Below, piece after piece: positions 10,856 through 21,974 of a stretch of DNA of 64,000 bases; position 1 is the first letter of the stretch; each line of letters opens with the position of its first letter. The notes beneath the pieces were generated by a model. That model made no database searches and was not told where the DNA came from. It saw only the letters and a program-made list of their open reading frames with translations. The position numbers and the translations under genes are program-made. This DNA comes from Micropterix aruncella (taxonomy: Eukaryota; Arthropoda; Insecta; Lepidoptera; Micropterigidae). Where the stretch lies: positions 33,325,415 to 33,389,414 of the forward strand of contig OX155963.1 in NCBI GenBank assembly GCA_944548615.1. The letters run 5' to 3'.

Positions 10856-12824
10856 CGACTGGGCGACTCCAGGTATTAAGGTCTCTAGATCACGGATGTT
10901 TGAATTACATCAACTAAAAAAAGGAAAATGTGACGTCGAATTTTTAAAACATATACAGACCTATAAGAAGACATATAAAAAAGTTGTCTGGAAGGCAAAA
11001 CAATTATATCTAAAACCCTCCATTGAACGGTCGGAAAATAAAATCAAAGCTGTCTGGAATATTATAAGCAAAGAGTGTCGTAGGAGTTCGTCTACAGAAA
11101 ATGTGATTAGGTTAAATTCAAACAGTCAAACAATATCTAACACTAGTGCAGTTGCAGAGCTCTTTAACGACCAATTCAGCATTCCAAAAGTTGACAATAT
11201 TAGCTTATTTGAGACGACCCAAACTTCTTCTGACCTTCTATCAAGCTATTGCAATAGAAATAAGGCGACTTTAAAATTTATGTATACGACGCCACAAGAA
11301 ATTATAAAAATAGGTAATTCTATAAAAATCAAGGACTCTACCGACCTCTGGTCTATTTCGACAAGAATAATGAAGAGCAGTATTGTCCCGGTGGCCGAAC
11401 ATCTGTCTTCTTTATTCAATAAATGTATTGGCTCTGGAATTTTCCCAACTAAAATGAAGATGGCAAAAGTGATTCCTATCCATAAAAAGGGATCCCGGGA
11501 AGACATAAACAACTACCGGCCAATATCACTTTTGCCATCTTTTAGCAAGATATTTGAAAAATTAATTCTTCAGAGGCTAAGTACCTTTTTTGCCGAACAC
11601 AACATCCTTACGCCAAAGCAATTTGGGTTCCGCAAGTCACTATCCACCATAGATGGAATTGCAGGCCTGATGGAAAAACTATTATCTAGCATCGATAAGT
11701 CGAATAAAACTTGTGGCATTTTTTGTGACCTATCCAAGGCCTTTGATTGCGTCGATCACCTTATTTTGCTTCAGAAGCTCGAGCACTACGGCATTAGAGA
11801 TACAGTTCTAAGCCTAATACAATCCTACCTACAAGGACGGACGCAAGTCACTAAAGTCCAAAACAGCTTGAGCGATCACCAAAAAATTACTAAAGGGGTA
11901 CCTCAAGGTTCCATTCTGGGACCCTTTCTTTTTCTTGTATACATCAATGATATACCAGAATGCGTGTTATCTGATAACGATGAAATTGTACTGTACGCAG
12001 ATGATACCTCACTAATTTTCACCGATGCAAATCATGAACAACTAGTTAAGCGAATTGATGTTACCATGGAAAAACTTGGTACTTGGTTCCAATTAAATCA
12101 ATTGTCTCTTAATGCATCTAAATCAAACTCCATCAATTTCTCTCTTCGGCCGTCCCAAAATAATATCTTCAGTATTAGCTATGGTGATAAAGTATTAGAA
12201 AATGTTGATCATACGAAATTTCTAGGCATTCATATTGATAGCAATCTGCAATGGTCGACTCACCTAGAAGAACTGAGCAAAAAATTAAGTAGCGCCACAT
12301 TTGCCATAAAAAAAATCAAATGTGGCTTTGAAGCTTCCAAATCTGTCTACTTTGCCTATTTCCATTCCCTGTTAAGTTATGGCCTCATGTTCTGGGGAAT
12401 GGCGGCAAATGTTATAAGGATCTTTCGCCTTCAAAAACGAGCGATTAGAAATCTGTTCTCAATATCTTCGCTAACATCTTGCAAGCAGTACTTCATCGAA
12501 TCAGGTATCATGACTTTGTACGCCGCGTATATATACCAAAACATCATGTATATGAGAAAAAATATCGAGACTAAATCAACTAACTCAAATATTCATTCGC
12601 ATAATACGCGAAATAAAGAGGACTTGCGTCATTTTAAGGTGCGTCTGAGTAAGGTTCGGAATAGCTTTCTCTGCCAATCTTACTTATTCTACAACAAACT
12701 TCCATTACACATCAGGGGCCTTGGGGAGGTTCACTTTAAGAAAAAGGTACAGGGTATTTTGACTAAAAACCCCATTTATAGCATTGAGGATTTCGACAAC
12801 ATCAATTTTTCGCAGCTCTATTGA
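10851..12824 (+). CDS. LINE C ORF2, reverse transcriptase (largely intact)
   Basis: Open for about 657 codons to the stop at 12822-12824. RT motifs appear in order: KVIPIHKKGS and NYRPISLLP (fingers), FGFRKSLST, DLSKAFDCVDH (motif A, first catalytic Asp), GVPQGSILGPFLFLVYIND (motif B), LYADDTSLI (motif C, YADD) and KFLGIHIDS (motif D/E region). A thumb and a C-terminal tail follow. No RNase H is present. The motif spacing is that of Jockey/CR1-type elements; the exact clade is inference. It would copy its own RNA at a nicked target, but the endonuclease is truncated, so the copy is dead unless helped in trans. Confidence 0.9.
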   Translation, partial: FNDWATPGIKVSRSRMFELHQLKKGKCDVEFLKHIQTYKKTYKKVVWKAKQLYLKPSIERSENKIKAVWNIISKECRRSSSTENVIRLNSNSQTISNTSAVAELFNDQFSIPKVDNISLFETTQTSSDLLSSYCNRNKATLKFMYTTPQEIIKIGNSIKIKDSTDLWSISTRIMKSSIVPVAEHLSSLFNKCIGSGIFPTKMKMAKVIPIHKKGSREDINNYRPISLLPSFSKIFEKLILQRLSTFFAEHNILTPKQFGFRKSLSTIDGIAGLMEKLLSSIDKSNKTCGIFCDLSKAFDCVDHLILLQKLEHYGIRDTVLSLIQSYLQGRTQVTKVQNSLSDHQKITKGVPQGSILGPFLFLVYINDIPECVLSDNDEIVLYADDTSLIFTDANHEQLVKRIDVTMEKLGTWFQLNQLSLNASKSNSINFSLRPSQNNIFSISYGDKVLENVDHTKFLGIHIDSNLQWSTHLEELSKKLSSATFAIKKIKCGFEASKSVYFAYFHSLLSYGLMFWGMAANVIRIFRLQKRAIRNLFSISSLTSCKQYFIESGIMTLYAAYIYQNIMYMRKNIETKSTNSNIHSHNTRNKEDLRHFKVRLSKVRNSFLCQSYLFYNKLPLHIRGLGEVHFKKKVQGILTKNPIYSIEDFDNINFSQLY

Positions 12825-13290
12825 CCTACTTGACTATTATTATTCCTTATTCTTTCTATTATTGACTATTTTACAATTGCGTTTTTTTTTTCTTCTTCAA
12901 ACTATTGGCTATTGACAATAATTATTATTACTGATTTGTTTGTATTTGTGTTTTTTCTTTAAAATATCTTCCCGTATGATAATTTGGGAAATTATCCAAT
13001 ATTTATTTGATTATTTAGTACTTAGGATTATATAGAAAATTAGATAGAAAATTTTACGAAATTACTTAAGAATTTTGATTGAAAATATTGGTAAATGTTG
13101 TTTCCTCTACATAGAAAATCTGCGCTTGGATGTTCAACGTTCATACCTTGCAATACTGACGTTCATATGTTATACCTTAATAGGTATTTATTTAAATATT
13201 ATACTTGTTATTTTCATTACTTTTGACTTAACCAAGTGTAGGAACTCCTATCAACTGGTTTGAAATAAATAAAAAAAAATAAAAAAAATC

Positions 13291-13620
13291 TACATTAGGA
13301 ATCTTATGTAAATCACTTGGTCAAAAGGGTTAGAAAACCTATATATATATTTCTTGAATTAAGGGATATTCTAGAACTTGGTTATTTAACACTGATATAC
13401 TACGCTATATTACAATCTATAATGACAACCCTATTCTGGAGTGGGGAGCATGAAAGACTTAGTATCTTTCAAAAAACTATAATTCGTATTATACTCAAAA
13501 AACCAAAAATGTACTCTTCTAATGAGTTTTCCCGAAGCGAATATACTTGAAATTAGGCAATTGTTTAAAAACTGCTTTAAATTTTAATCGCGCGCAAGCA
13601 GGGACATCGCTCCCTGCTAA
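13291..13620 (+). pseudogene. LINE E RT C-terminal remnant (continues from 10210-10254)
   Basis: The left piece at 10210-10254 reads IELVKEIKYLG, a typical LINE RT motif before the thumb. After the LINE C insertion the right piece reads LGILCKSLGQ, then IYYAILQSIMTTLFWSG and IIRIILKKPKMYSSNE, matching the RT thumb/C-terminal region. It stops near 13554 and is followed by the tail of LINE A. Very degraded. Confidence 0.6.
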
Positions 13621-14122
13621 GAATTTATTTATTTATTTATTTATTTATAACGTACAAGAAAAAAATACAAGGACATGCATACTGTTGTACATGAGGAATA
13701 ATTAAAAACAAACATTATTATAGTGAAAAACATAGCTCTATGCATATAAATATCCTAGCATATCCGAATAAGGCGAAATCGCACAACCAATTAGACCTAG
13801 AAGGTCTGTCTCTGGCTGTGCTGTGTTATAACCAACTGTATTTTTGTAAGTCGCGAACTGACGAATGTGATCAATTATCAAATATTTCTAAATCTAACAA
13901 ATGAGTTGTTTACACAAATTAAAGTAAAATTTAAAGTATAAAAAAAATATGTATGCAATTGTGGACTAAAATAAAGTAAACTTTTCATTATATTCAATAA
14001 ATTTAAGTGTAAAATAAGTAATAATATATACAAATATATGAATAAACAATTCATTCTAATATATATGTATAAGAAAATGATATGTAATATTGCACAATTT
14101 TACAAATACATATTTTTAATAT

Positions 14123-16947
14123 TCACCCTACAGTATTAATAAGATCTTTAGTTTTTGAACGCCCAATATCTAGAAGCCAGTTTTTTACTTTACCTTTAAA
14201 AGTTACATAATTTTTCACGTTTTTTGTGGTTTCACATAGTGAGTTGTAGACTTTCGGGGCGATAAAAAAACATTGTCTTCGGGCAAATGTGCTTTTTACT
14301 TTTGGAATTGTGAAAAATTCCTTTTCAGCATTTCTCGTTAAGTACATTTGTTGACTTCTTGCTCTGTACTCTTTAGTTTTGTGAAAGCTTACAAGGCACT
14401 GCTTAATAAATAGCTGGCAGATATCCAAAACCTTAAACTCCGCAAAGAGCTGATTTGAACTGTACCGAGGAGGCTTTTTGTTAATGACTCTTATTAGTAA
14501 CTTTTGTGCTTTTAATAGTCGGTCCATTGTTGTTTTTGTACATGAGCCCCACGCTATAATTCCATGCACCCATATACCTTGACCAAGAGCCATATACACC
14601 ATTCGCAGTGTTTCTTTGCTCAGTACATTCCTAAGTTCGCGGAACACGTACAGTAATTTCCTTGTTCGCGCCGTAAGCGATTTTATTTGGCATTCCCAAT
14701 TAAGTTTGGAATCGATTTCTATGCCTAAATATCAATTTTTTTTTTCAATGTTTATATGCTCACATTTGCAATTATTATGAGTTGAAGATACCTACATTGT
14801 AATTAAATTTGTGAATTTTTAAGGGTAATACTTTGGAGGTTAGGTTAGGTCTGAGTGAAAATGCTAGGTACTTCGTCTTCGAGATATTGAGTGTCAATAT
14901 ATGTCGATCAAGCCATGTTTTAATACTGTTCAGGGAGCATTGCGCGTCTGTAAACGCTTCATCCCAAGTATCTGCCTCAATTATGACAGCGGTGTCATCT
15001 GCAAATGAGATTATGTTTCCTTTACCTTCAAGTGTCATATCACATAAATCATTGACATACATCAGAAAGAGTAAAGGACCCAATACGCTGCCCTGCGGCA
15101 CCCCATATAAAACATTATGTTTATTACTTTCCTTCGCAGTGATCTGTGACCTGTTTGTAAGAAAACTTTCGAGCTACTCATTAGCTTTACCAGAAATACC
15201 AAAAAGGTGAAGCTTTCTTATTAGGATTATGTCCACTTTCTCGATCACTTTTGATACTACACTCAACAGGGAGATCGGACGATAATTACTAATGTCTTCC
15301 TCGTCCTCCTGTTTATGATGTGCGTAAGAGGGACAGAAATAAAGCTAGGAACCGTTTTAAGCATGGCAACTTGGATTCCATCTTGACCCGGAGCCGAATC
15401 GTCCTTGAGGTCACTTAATATTTGACAGACTTCTTTGATATCGACTGGAGTGAATTCAAAATTAAATAAAGTTTGGCTATTGGCTCGTACATTAAAGTTA
15501 TCAGCTAGAGCGGACTCGGTTGTTTTAAGGTTTGACAATATATTTACGGCCAGGTTTTCTCCAATATTGCTAAAAAAGTCGTTTGTGTAATTGAGAATTT
15601 CTGCAGGATGTTCCTCTATGTGTTTTATGTCCCCTTTAATATTGATAGATGTTATTTCATGACGCTGAGTTTTACCATATGCAATTTCTTTTATAATACT
15701 CCAAGTTTTTTTTTGAACGCCATTTACTTCTTTAATAACTTCTTTATGGTAATTTGTTTTCGTTTTCTCGATTATTTTTTTACATATATTACGATAGCTT
15801 TTATAATGATTTTTCAACTGAATATCATTTGGACTTTCTCTGGTTTTCCTATGAAGTCTGTCACGTTTCTTAATACATGAAACAAGACCGTCTGTGATCC
15901 ATGGTTTAATTTTTGTTTGGGATCTGCTTATTTTAATAACCTTCTCAGTCGTTGCGTATTTTATTCCTTCAGTAATTAGACCTAAGAAATTGCGAGTTGC
16001 CTTATTTGGATCAGATTCATGGATTATTAGTTCCCAATCAATTGATTTTATATTTTCAACGAACATATTCATCCGTAATACGTTTTGTAATATATCTGGG
16101 CGGTTTTTTTCTAATTTGTTTTGAAATACAGATCCCGGTGGCATAGTGATCTGTAATAGAATACTGAAGCACAAATGGTCTCATCTCATACTTAGATTTA
16201 ACCATGAAGTGGTCTAAGCAACTTTGATGATCTCCGTCAACTCTCGTGGGCTTGTCAATTGCTACACCTAGGCCATATTGAGCCAATAAATTTAAATAAT
16301 CGTCTGTTTGTTTGTCGTTTTCACTTAGTATATTAATATTGAGATCCCCGACAATTACAACTATTGAGATCCCCGATAATTACATTTAAATCTTTGCTAT
16401 ATTTCTGTAATTATTTGTCCAAAGATTGCAAAAAAACCGTAATGTTTGGTTTACTAGGCGATCTATATATTGCTAGAATATTAATATCGTTTTCTAACAG
16501 AACATGAAGGCAATTTGCGTCATCGATATTATTTTCTGTGACTAATACCCGTAATTCAGTTTTAACATATACGAATACACCGTCATTTTGTCGCTGTACT
16601 AGGTTCGTGTTGTAACATACAAACCCATCTATAGTCTTTGGCACACGCATATCGTTGATCCAGCATTCTGTTAGTATTAGGACATCCAACGAATTATCGA
16701 ACTGGTCTATAAGAATTAGGAGATCAGCAAAGTTTCTGTTAATACTACGGATATTCATAGATAAAATATTCAGAGACTTTTGTTGGTTTAAATGTTGTTT
16801 GCATTGATTTGGGCAATCGAACTCAATGCAATTAAACCGAGAAAAACGATTAATTGAATCGCATATATCAGTCACATTGAAGACAATACCGGGGGAATAG
16901 GATCTCGATGCATTGCAAAAAGTACAATTTACAGCGTTCATGTGCAA
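14123..16947 (-). pseudogene. LINE A ORF2 (endonuclease plus RT), broken
   Basis: The endonuclease begins at 16947 with a cysteine-containing leader, then LNILSMNIRSI, LDVLILTECW (catalytic Glu) and AIYRSPS. After a gap a second piece (16286-16056) gives CLDHF and SITDHYA (Asp-His). A linker and RT start occupy 16174-15263. Motif B (MPQGSVLGPLLFLMYVNDL) and motif C (FADDTAVI) are at 15101-14775, and the thumb/C terminus (GIWVHGIIAWGSC) at 14647-14123. Between about 15290 and 15220 the sequence jumps from the NYRPISLL region to just after motif A, an internal deletion. At least four frame breaks; inactive. Confidence 0.85.
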
Positions 16948-17397
16948 TACTCATAAGTGAAAATGCATACCAGACAAACACATTTTCCAAAAAAAATGTT
17001 AGATATTTTAGTATACAATAGTGAGAGTTATTTGATATATAAATAGTTAATAAATTATATATTATTAATAATAATTTCATACATACTGAAGCTACTTCAA
17101 GAACGAATCGAAAGATTTTAATGAAAGCCGTTTTTTGTTCAAGGGAATTTATAACAAAGCCTTCTACCGAAGACTTAAGACATAGTATCCAAGGTCGATT
17201 CATTTTTGATTTGAAAAGTTTTAGCGTTTTCTCGCTTTTTGAGAAATGTTTTTCCGTTTTTAAACCAGCAAAAAGCAAAGTGCTTCTCTTTCGCAAATTT
17301 CCTGGCGATCATATACATATATGTACTTTGCTCGCTGCGTCAGGTGTTGTTGTTGGCAATAAATGTTGGTTGCTTATCGCATAGCAAGTTAATATGG

Positions 17398-18225
17398 CTA
17401 GAGTTGTTTTTCGCTATTATTTTTGCTTTTTTTGTTAAAAGCCTTTGTAGAGGTTAAGAAATTATTCCTTTGCCTCTGGGTTGCAAATTTTATAATTATT
17501 GATTTCGGGTTCCCTCTTGCAGCGGTTGCGTTGTGTTTCCTCTCCATTGATATAATTTGTTTGACGTCCCAATTGAAGTCTATGGTCTTCGCTATGTCCA
17601 ATATACATTGCGACAGATTTTCCCGAGGATGTTCAGGCACACCACGTATTTCTACATCCGTTGCGATTTTGTAAGCTTCAATAAGATCGATCTTTTCCTC
17701 CAGGAAAGACACCCGCTTTGACAGGTTGATGTTAGAGTCCTCCAGCCTTTTCACTACCTTAAACTTATTGTCGATGTCTGCCATCCGTTGGTTTATTTCA
17801 TCGTATTTATTTGAAATGACGGTAATGGCTTCTAAGATAGCGCAATTTTGAGAGGCTATTTCAGCATGCTTTTCAGCTGCGGTTTCAGCCTGTTTGTTGC
17901 TGAAGAGCAGAAGTTTGTCTGCAAGCATTCCTGCAATATGAGCCTTAAAATTTTTCAGCTCCTTTTTGAAAGTAGTCTCCGACATGAGGGAACTGGTCAG
18001 ATGGCGTGTCGATCTCGATATCAGTGCTGTTTTCGGTGCTTTGTCCTCCACGCAAACATCACATTTCCAGGTTTTTAAAGTAGTCTTGCCGATCTTTTTG
18101 TTTGAAGTGCAAGTCATGTGGAACGCCTTTTTGCACTCGTACACTTTACTACCGCAGTGGCGTCTTTTATATCCGTATCACATGTTTTACAAATTGCGGA
18201 GGCGAATGACGGTGCTATTGCCACT
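17398..18225 (-). pseudogene. LINE A ORF1: PHD-like finger, coiled coil, FP25K-like domain
   Basis: Upstream codons (18225-18144) show an ICKTCDTD stretch with paired cysteines. After a frame break the ORF continues KAFHMTCTSN and TWKCDVC, the His-Cys and Cys-Cys half of a PHD-type finger. A charged coiled coil (about residues 60-150) follows, then VEIRGVPEHPRENL and SIIIKFATQRQRNNFL, which resemble the nucleic-acid binding domain of LINE ORF1 proteins related to baculovirus FP25K. The C-terminal part is missing or out of frame. Its presumed role is binding the element's RNA. Confidence 0.65.
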
Positions 18226-18266
18226 ACTGGCGGTTAATTTTTTTCGTAATTTCACTAGTCAATCCT

Positions 18267-18428
18267 AGATGGCGCTGAATTAGTCCTGCGATTGATAGTT
18301 TTTGGAATTTCCACGAGATGGCGCAGTAGGCCGATTTTATTAAATTATTTTTATTTTTATTTTTTTTTTTGATATGGCATTTTAATTCTCCTGCCTCATA
18401 CGTATAGTTAAACACCGATAGATGGCGC
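18267..18428 (-). promoter_or_regulatory. Three GCGCCATCT motifs in LINE A 5' region
   Basis: Read on the minus strand, GCGCCATCT occurs at 18275-18267, 18324-18316 and 18428-18420, upstream of ORF1. The core GCCATCT is similar to YY1/Pleiohomeotic-type sites, so internal promoter elements are possible. This is inference from motif and position only. Confidence 0.3.
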
Positions 18429-18450
18429 TCGCGTATCTATTTTAATTAAA

Positions 18451-19749
18451 AATGTTTTAGCCGGACCGAGTATCGATCCCAGGCACTCTCGATAGGCAAA
18501 TTGCAGTTCGGCGACGAAACGAGAATACAAGATCTGCGCAGGTAGATCAATATATAGTGCCCAGGAGATTATTTGGACAACAGCAACCTTGCTCCGAGAT
18601 TAATGAATATTTTAGGAAAACACTTCGATATTTCAGGATTGACATAGGTGGTTTTTTAAAAAAAAAAAACTCAGTGTTTGGATAATTATTAAAGGAAGAT
18701 CGGAAACTAAAAGTATCCTCCAAACACACACACACTTAATTTTCAGATCCTCACATCTCTAACTTTTTACTACTTTTATTATTTAATGATTATTCTGATT
18801 TTAATGAATATATTGTTCATATTTATTTTTCTTTAAAATTAACAATAACATTTTCTTGGCATTCTTCTTAAAACTACATTTTAAACTTCAAAATAATATA
18901 ATTGGTTGTTCAACGTGTAAATAGTTGAACAACGGCGGTATCATAGCCGTGAATAAATTATACTAAAATAAATAAATAGATTCTAATATGTGGTTACTTT
19001 ACAAAATGAGACGAAATCGATGCGCGCAAATCCCTCAAACATCAACACGTAATCAGATATATGTCTGTAAAACACCGACTGACCTGTGATGATGATCCTC
19101 GCCTATCTGGAAGTCCCAGCACTGCTACGGACCCTCGAGGTGCCTGCTGGTGGATTTTTCATGCAAGTATCTTCGAAAATGTCTCACACATGACCCACTC
19201 GACGCGGATTAGTTTTTTCGCGGAGTTTTATTCTGATTTTGCGGAGCGGTTTAAGAAGGCGATAAATAAAAGCAGTGCAGAGTCGCGAGATTATGCAAAA
19301 ACCTCTGAAAATATATATGCTGTCGTTCTGACAGCGCGGCGGATAATTATAAAAACTAGCGGGGGGTAGGCATTTTCGATCAAACGCAGTACTGGCAGCG
19401 TTCAAGTCGTTATTCTTCTTCATCGGAATCAACATCTGTCAGTGAAGACGAACATCCACATACACTAATCAAATGCTGATGCAAAAGATACTTTGCGCGC
19501 AACCAATCATATGAAATTTGCGTTTTCCTTGGAACAGGCACTGCCAGTTGGGAGTGACGCAAAATCATTCTGTAAAAATAATTCCTAAATATTTTTATTG
19601 TGACTAAATAAATTCAAAAACTAAAAAAAGCAATTCGGTTCATAAATGGCATATTTCTGAGGTTACAAACATTAAAAAATATATACAACCGAATTGATAG
19701 ACTCCTCCTTTTTTTAAGTCGGCTAATAAAATAAAAAAATCCGTGGCAA
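18451..19749. other. Non-coding, unclassified
   Basis: No recognisable gene. It contains a CA run (18725-18735), 'gttgaacaacggcggtatcatagccgtg' near 18925, and a GC-richer block at 19060-19430 ('acctgtgatgatgatcctcgcctatctgg'). Open frames at 19061-19435 overlap on both strands and match nothing I know. Confidence 0.4.
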
Positions 19750-20030
19750 AATAATATTCTTTCGTTGTACAAATCGCTCACATTGTCGCAATGACAATGG
19801 CATTGCACGCAGATATTATGAAATGCTAATAAAGGCAACGATGCCACACGAATACCATTGCGGCATTCCAAACTGCATCCTTTCATATTTCGCAGAACAT
19901 GTAATTATATTATCGCGCTTGTTTCCTTGCATTTGTGGACTGATTAAATCTACGCGACCAACACGACTATTCAACTGGACCGGAATAAGATCTTAAATTA
20001 TAGTGGTATATTCAATGAGATATTTCCAAT
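19750..20030. repeat. Dispersed repeat F7, copy 1
   Basis: Aligns with 58890-59170: both share 'atgctaataaaggcaacgatgcca', 'actgcatcctttcat', 'gtgtaattatattatc' and 'cgcgaccaacacgac' with substitutions. No ORF is kept in both copies. Class unknown. Confidence 0.55.
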
Positions 20031-20256
20031 TATGTTTCGTATAATACTTGTTTATATTTTGAAATCTCGCTTGAAACCAGCGCATGTAAAGCTTATCCGT
20101 ATACATGCATGTTGGAAGAGCTCGAATTAAATCCGGTTGGTTAAAATGTTTGCTGTATATGCGGCGAATTTCCAATTCAATATCGGCTCAAACGATTGCT
20201 CTCTGCTGGTAATTCCTTAATATCGTTTGATTCGTGAAAGTTCGTTTACGTTCGTT

Positions 20257-20992
20257 ACTTCTATTAGGTCGACCTGTATGTAACTATGTAATAGAATCTA
20301 AGGTAACTAATTTAACCATCTTCCAAGGATCGTAGCGTCATGAAAATTGGCAGCTGTATGTAGTTCTGACAATACAATAATATGGTACTGTCGAACTGAT
20401 CTGATGATGGAGTCGGAAGATTTGAACTGGAACTTCATGATGGAACATCGTATCATAGCTGTGTTTGGGCTTGTTAGAAAAGTCTTGGAATGAACTTTGA
20501 CCACGATTAGGATTCAAGGTATGATGACGAAGCCTGAAGATAGGCACTGGAATTCCATGATGGAATATCGTATCATAGCCGTGTTTGGACTTGTTAGAAA
20601 GGTCTTGTAATGAACTTTGACCACGATTAAGTTTCAAGGTCTGGCGATGAAGCCGGAAGACAGGAACTGGTATTCCATGATGTAATATCGTATCATAGTC
20701 ATGTTTGCATTTGTGAGAAAGGTCACGTAATGGACTTTGAACACGATCAGGTTTCAAGGTTATAACAAACCTATTATATATTGACATGTAAATATTGAGT
20801 GTAAATAGTGTAAATATTGACATAGGTGCCTGTATCAAATGTATATAGACCTGTACATGGAGAGTGTAAATAGAATAATATTGATATATCTATATGCGAT
20901 GTATATTGACGTGAGTTGTCGGTTGCTGGTTATGTCCCAAACAACTATAAGTAAATATATTATTTTACGTGCATTTATAAAAGCGTGTTTTT
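20257..20992 (-). mobile_element. F5: TIR-type non-autonomous element, copy A
   Basis: Reverse-complement relative of 39286-39895. The right edge carries ttataaaagcgtgttt, matching the terminal inverted repeat AAACACGCTTTTAT seen at both ends of copy B; the left edge (near 'ctattaggtcgacc') is degraded. The interior has an AT-rich flank with short repeats ('aatattgagtgtaaatagtgtaaatattgacata') and three 120-bp tandem units (separate entry). No transposase; presumably a non-autonomous DNA transposon. Confidence 0.6.
20402..20757 (-). repeat. Three 120-bp tandem units in F5 copy A
   Basis: Each unit contains 'tccatgatggaatatcgtatcatag', a '(g)tgtttg.acttgttagaaaggtctt' block and 'gaactttgaccacgatta'. 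On the minus strand the array is open (a 166-codon frame, 20838-20338) and reads as 40-residue repeats with KHxYDTIFHHGIPVP and FRLHHQTL. The period is an exact multiple of three, which keeps the frame open. The second locus does not keep one frame through, so I do not call a gene. Confidence 0.75.
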
Positions 20993-21565
20993 TGTGTTTT
21001 TTTTTAAACTATTAATTTATTGTTTATTCCCTGAAGTAGTAAGCTCTTAAATGTATCCTCGTAGTTAGCATGTTAGATTTATTTACTTCATCCAATCTGC
21101 ATGTGTATGATTAAATGTATATCTCCAGCTCTCCACTTGACCCATTTATAATATTTATAAGGTTATAATGCGAGAACTCAGTGTAATCGAAAGCGGCTTA
21201 GCGTATATCATACGAAGGAAAGAGAAAAAGCAAGAGAGGTAGGGAGAGATATAGAGACAAAATTATAATAGAGATTTACCAAATTGCCTTCTTTAAGCCC
21301 AATTCGTGCGCCATAGTATTTCAGGAAAGCAAGAAAGAAAGTTATTCATGAAACTTGAGATTTTCGAATATTATCATTATAATAAATGAGAAATCGAAAA
21401 CGCCTTATCAAGAAGACTAATCTTATTGACATATCCGAGTCTCGGCTTGTAGTCATACAATTGAGATGCGTAGCTATAATAGAGAAGCGTAGCGCGACGT
21501 ATCACAATCGTAGCACGGCGTAGCCGACGCGTAACGCGCTAATTTTTTAAAGTTTCTGACAATTT
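20993..21565. other. Non-coding spacer
   Basis: No gene. A purine-rich run at 21218-21262 and a short GC patch with repeated 'cgtagc' (21470-21535) are the only features. Nothing else recognised. Confidence 0.4.
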
Positions 21566-21952
21566 CCCCTTCCTATGTGAGCTAACCATTCTTGGTTAGA
21601 CGCTTTCCGCGCTGTGCTAACTGTAATATTTATTCATTATTATCTTAATTGTTTTACGAGATAATGTTGTAACGTTATAATATTTCAAATTTCAATGCGA
21701 TCATTTTGCAGTTATTCTTTTTACGATCAGTTATTATGATCAGTTATTGATGATCAGTTATTCTTTTTTCGTTTTTCAGTAGTTTAAAAGTTATGCGCAA
21801 AACTATCCCGGGCAGATTTTTTTACCGATCAGTTATTGATATTAAATTGATATTAAATTGATGATCAGTTATTCTTTTTTCGTTTTTCAGTACTTTAAAA
21901 GTTATGCGCAAAACTATCCCGGGCAGAAATTTTTACCCCGCCATAGGAGGGG
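21566..21952 (-). mobile_element. MITE-like repeat F4, copy 2, with internal duplication
   Basis: Reverse complement of 2178-2400 with extra material. A block holding 'gatcagttattcttttttcgtttttcag' and 'aaaagttatgcgcaaaactatcccgggcaga' occurs twice (about 21741-21826 and 21827-21937), and 'gatcagttattgat' and 'attaaattgat' are further repeated. The ends, CCCCTTCCTATG and CATAGGAGGGG, form a near-palindromic pair. Non-coding. Confidence 0.6.
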
Positions 21953-21974
21953 TTAAAAGTATTTTCTTTCCAAT

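Larger units (their letters stand above)
10255..13290 (+). mobile_element. LINE C: 5'-truncated non-LTR retrotransposon (Jockey/CR1-like)
   Basis: Contains the end of an endonuclease domain, a reverse transcriptase and a 3' UTR with an A-rich tail at 13262-13290. It is inserted into an older LINE (E), whose frame stops at 'tacttaggaa' (10245-10254) and resumes at 'tacattaggaa' (13291-13301). These form an approximate 10-11 bp target duplication and set both edges. The 5' truncation lies inside the endonuclease, as is usual for LINEs. A 3' fragment of the family is at 7721-8320. Confidence 0.8.
13621..18450 (-). mobile_element. LINE A: near full-length but decayed Jockey/CR1-like LINE
   Basis: The minus-strand order is 5' region (about 18450-18230), ORF1 with a PHD-type zinc finger and coiled coil, ORF2 endonuclease and RT, then a 3' UTR ending in an (AAAT)n tail at 13622-13650. 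Both ORFs contain frameshifts, and the RT has lost the segment between the first finger motif and motif A. No target duplication was found. It is related to LINE B (42842-55130) in organisation and protein sequence. Confidence 0.75.

Noticed and set aside
20402..20757. CRISPR-like array
   Set aside because: Only three adjacent 120-bp units with no unique spacers; a eukaryotic minisatellite.
20338..20838. 166-aa repeat protein gene
   Set aside because: It lies in a TIR element, the second locus does not keep the frame, and the repeats explain the open frame.
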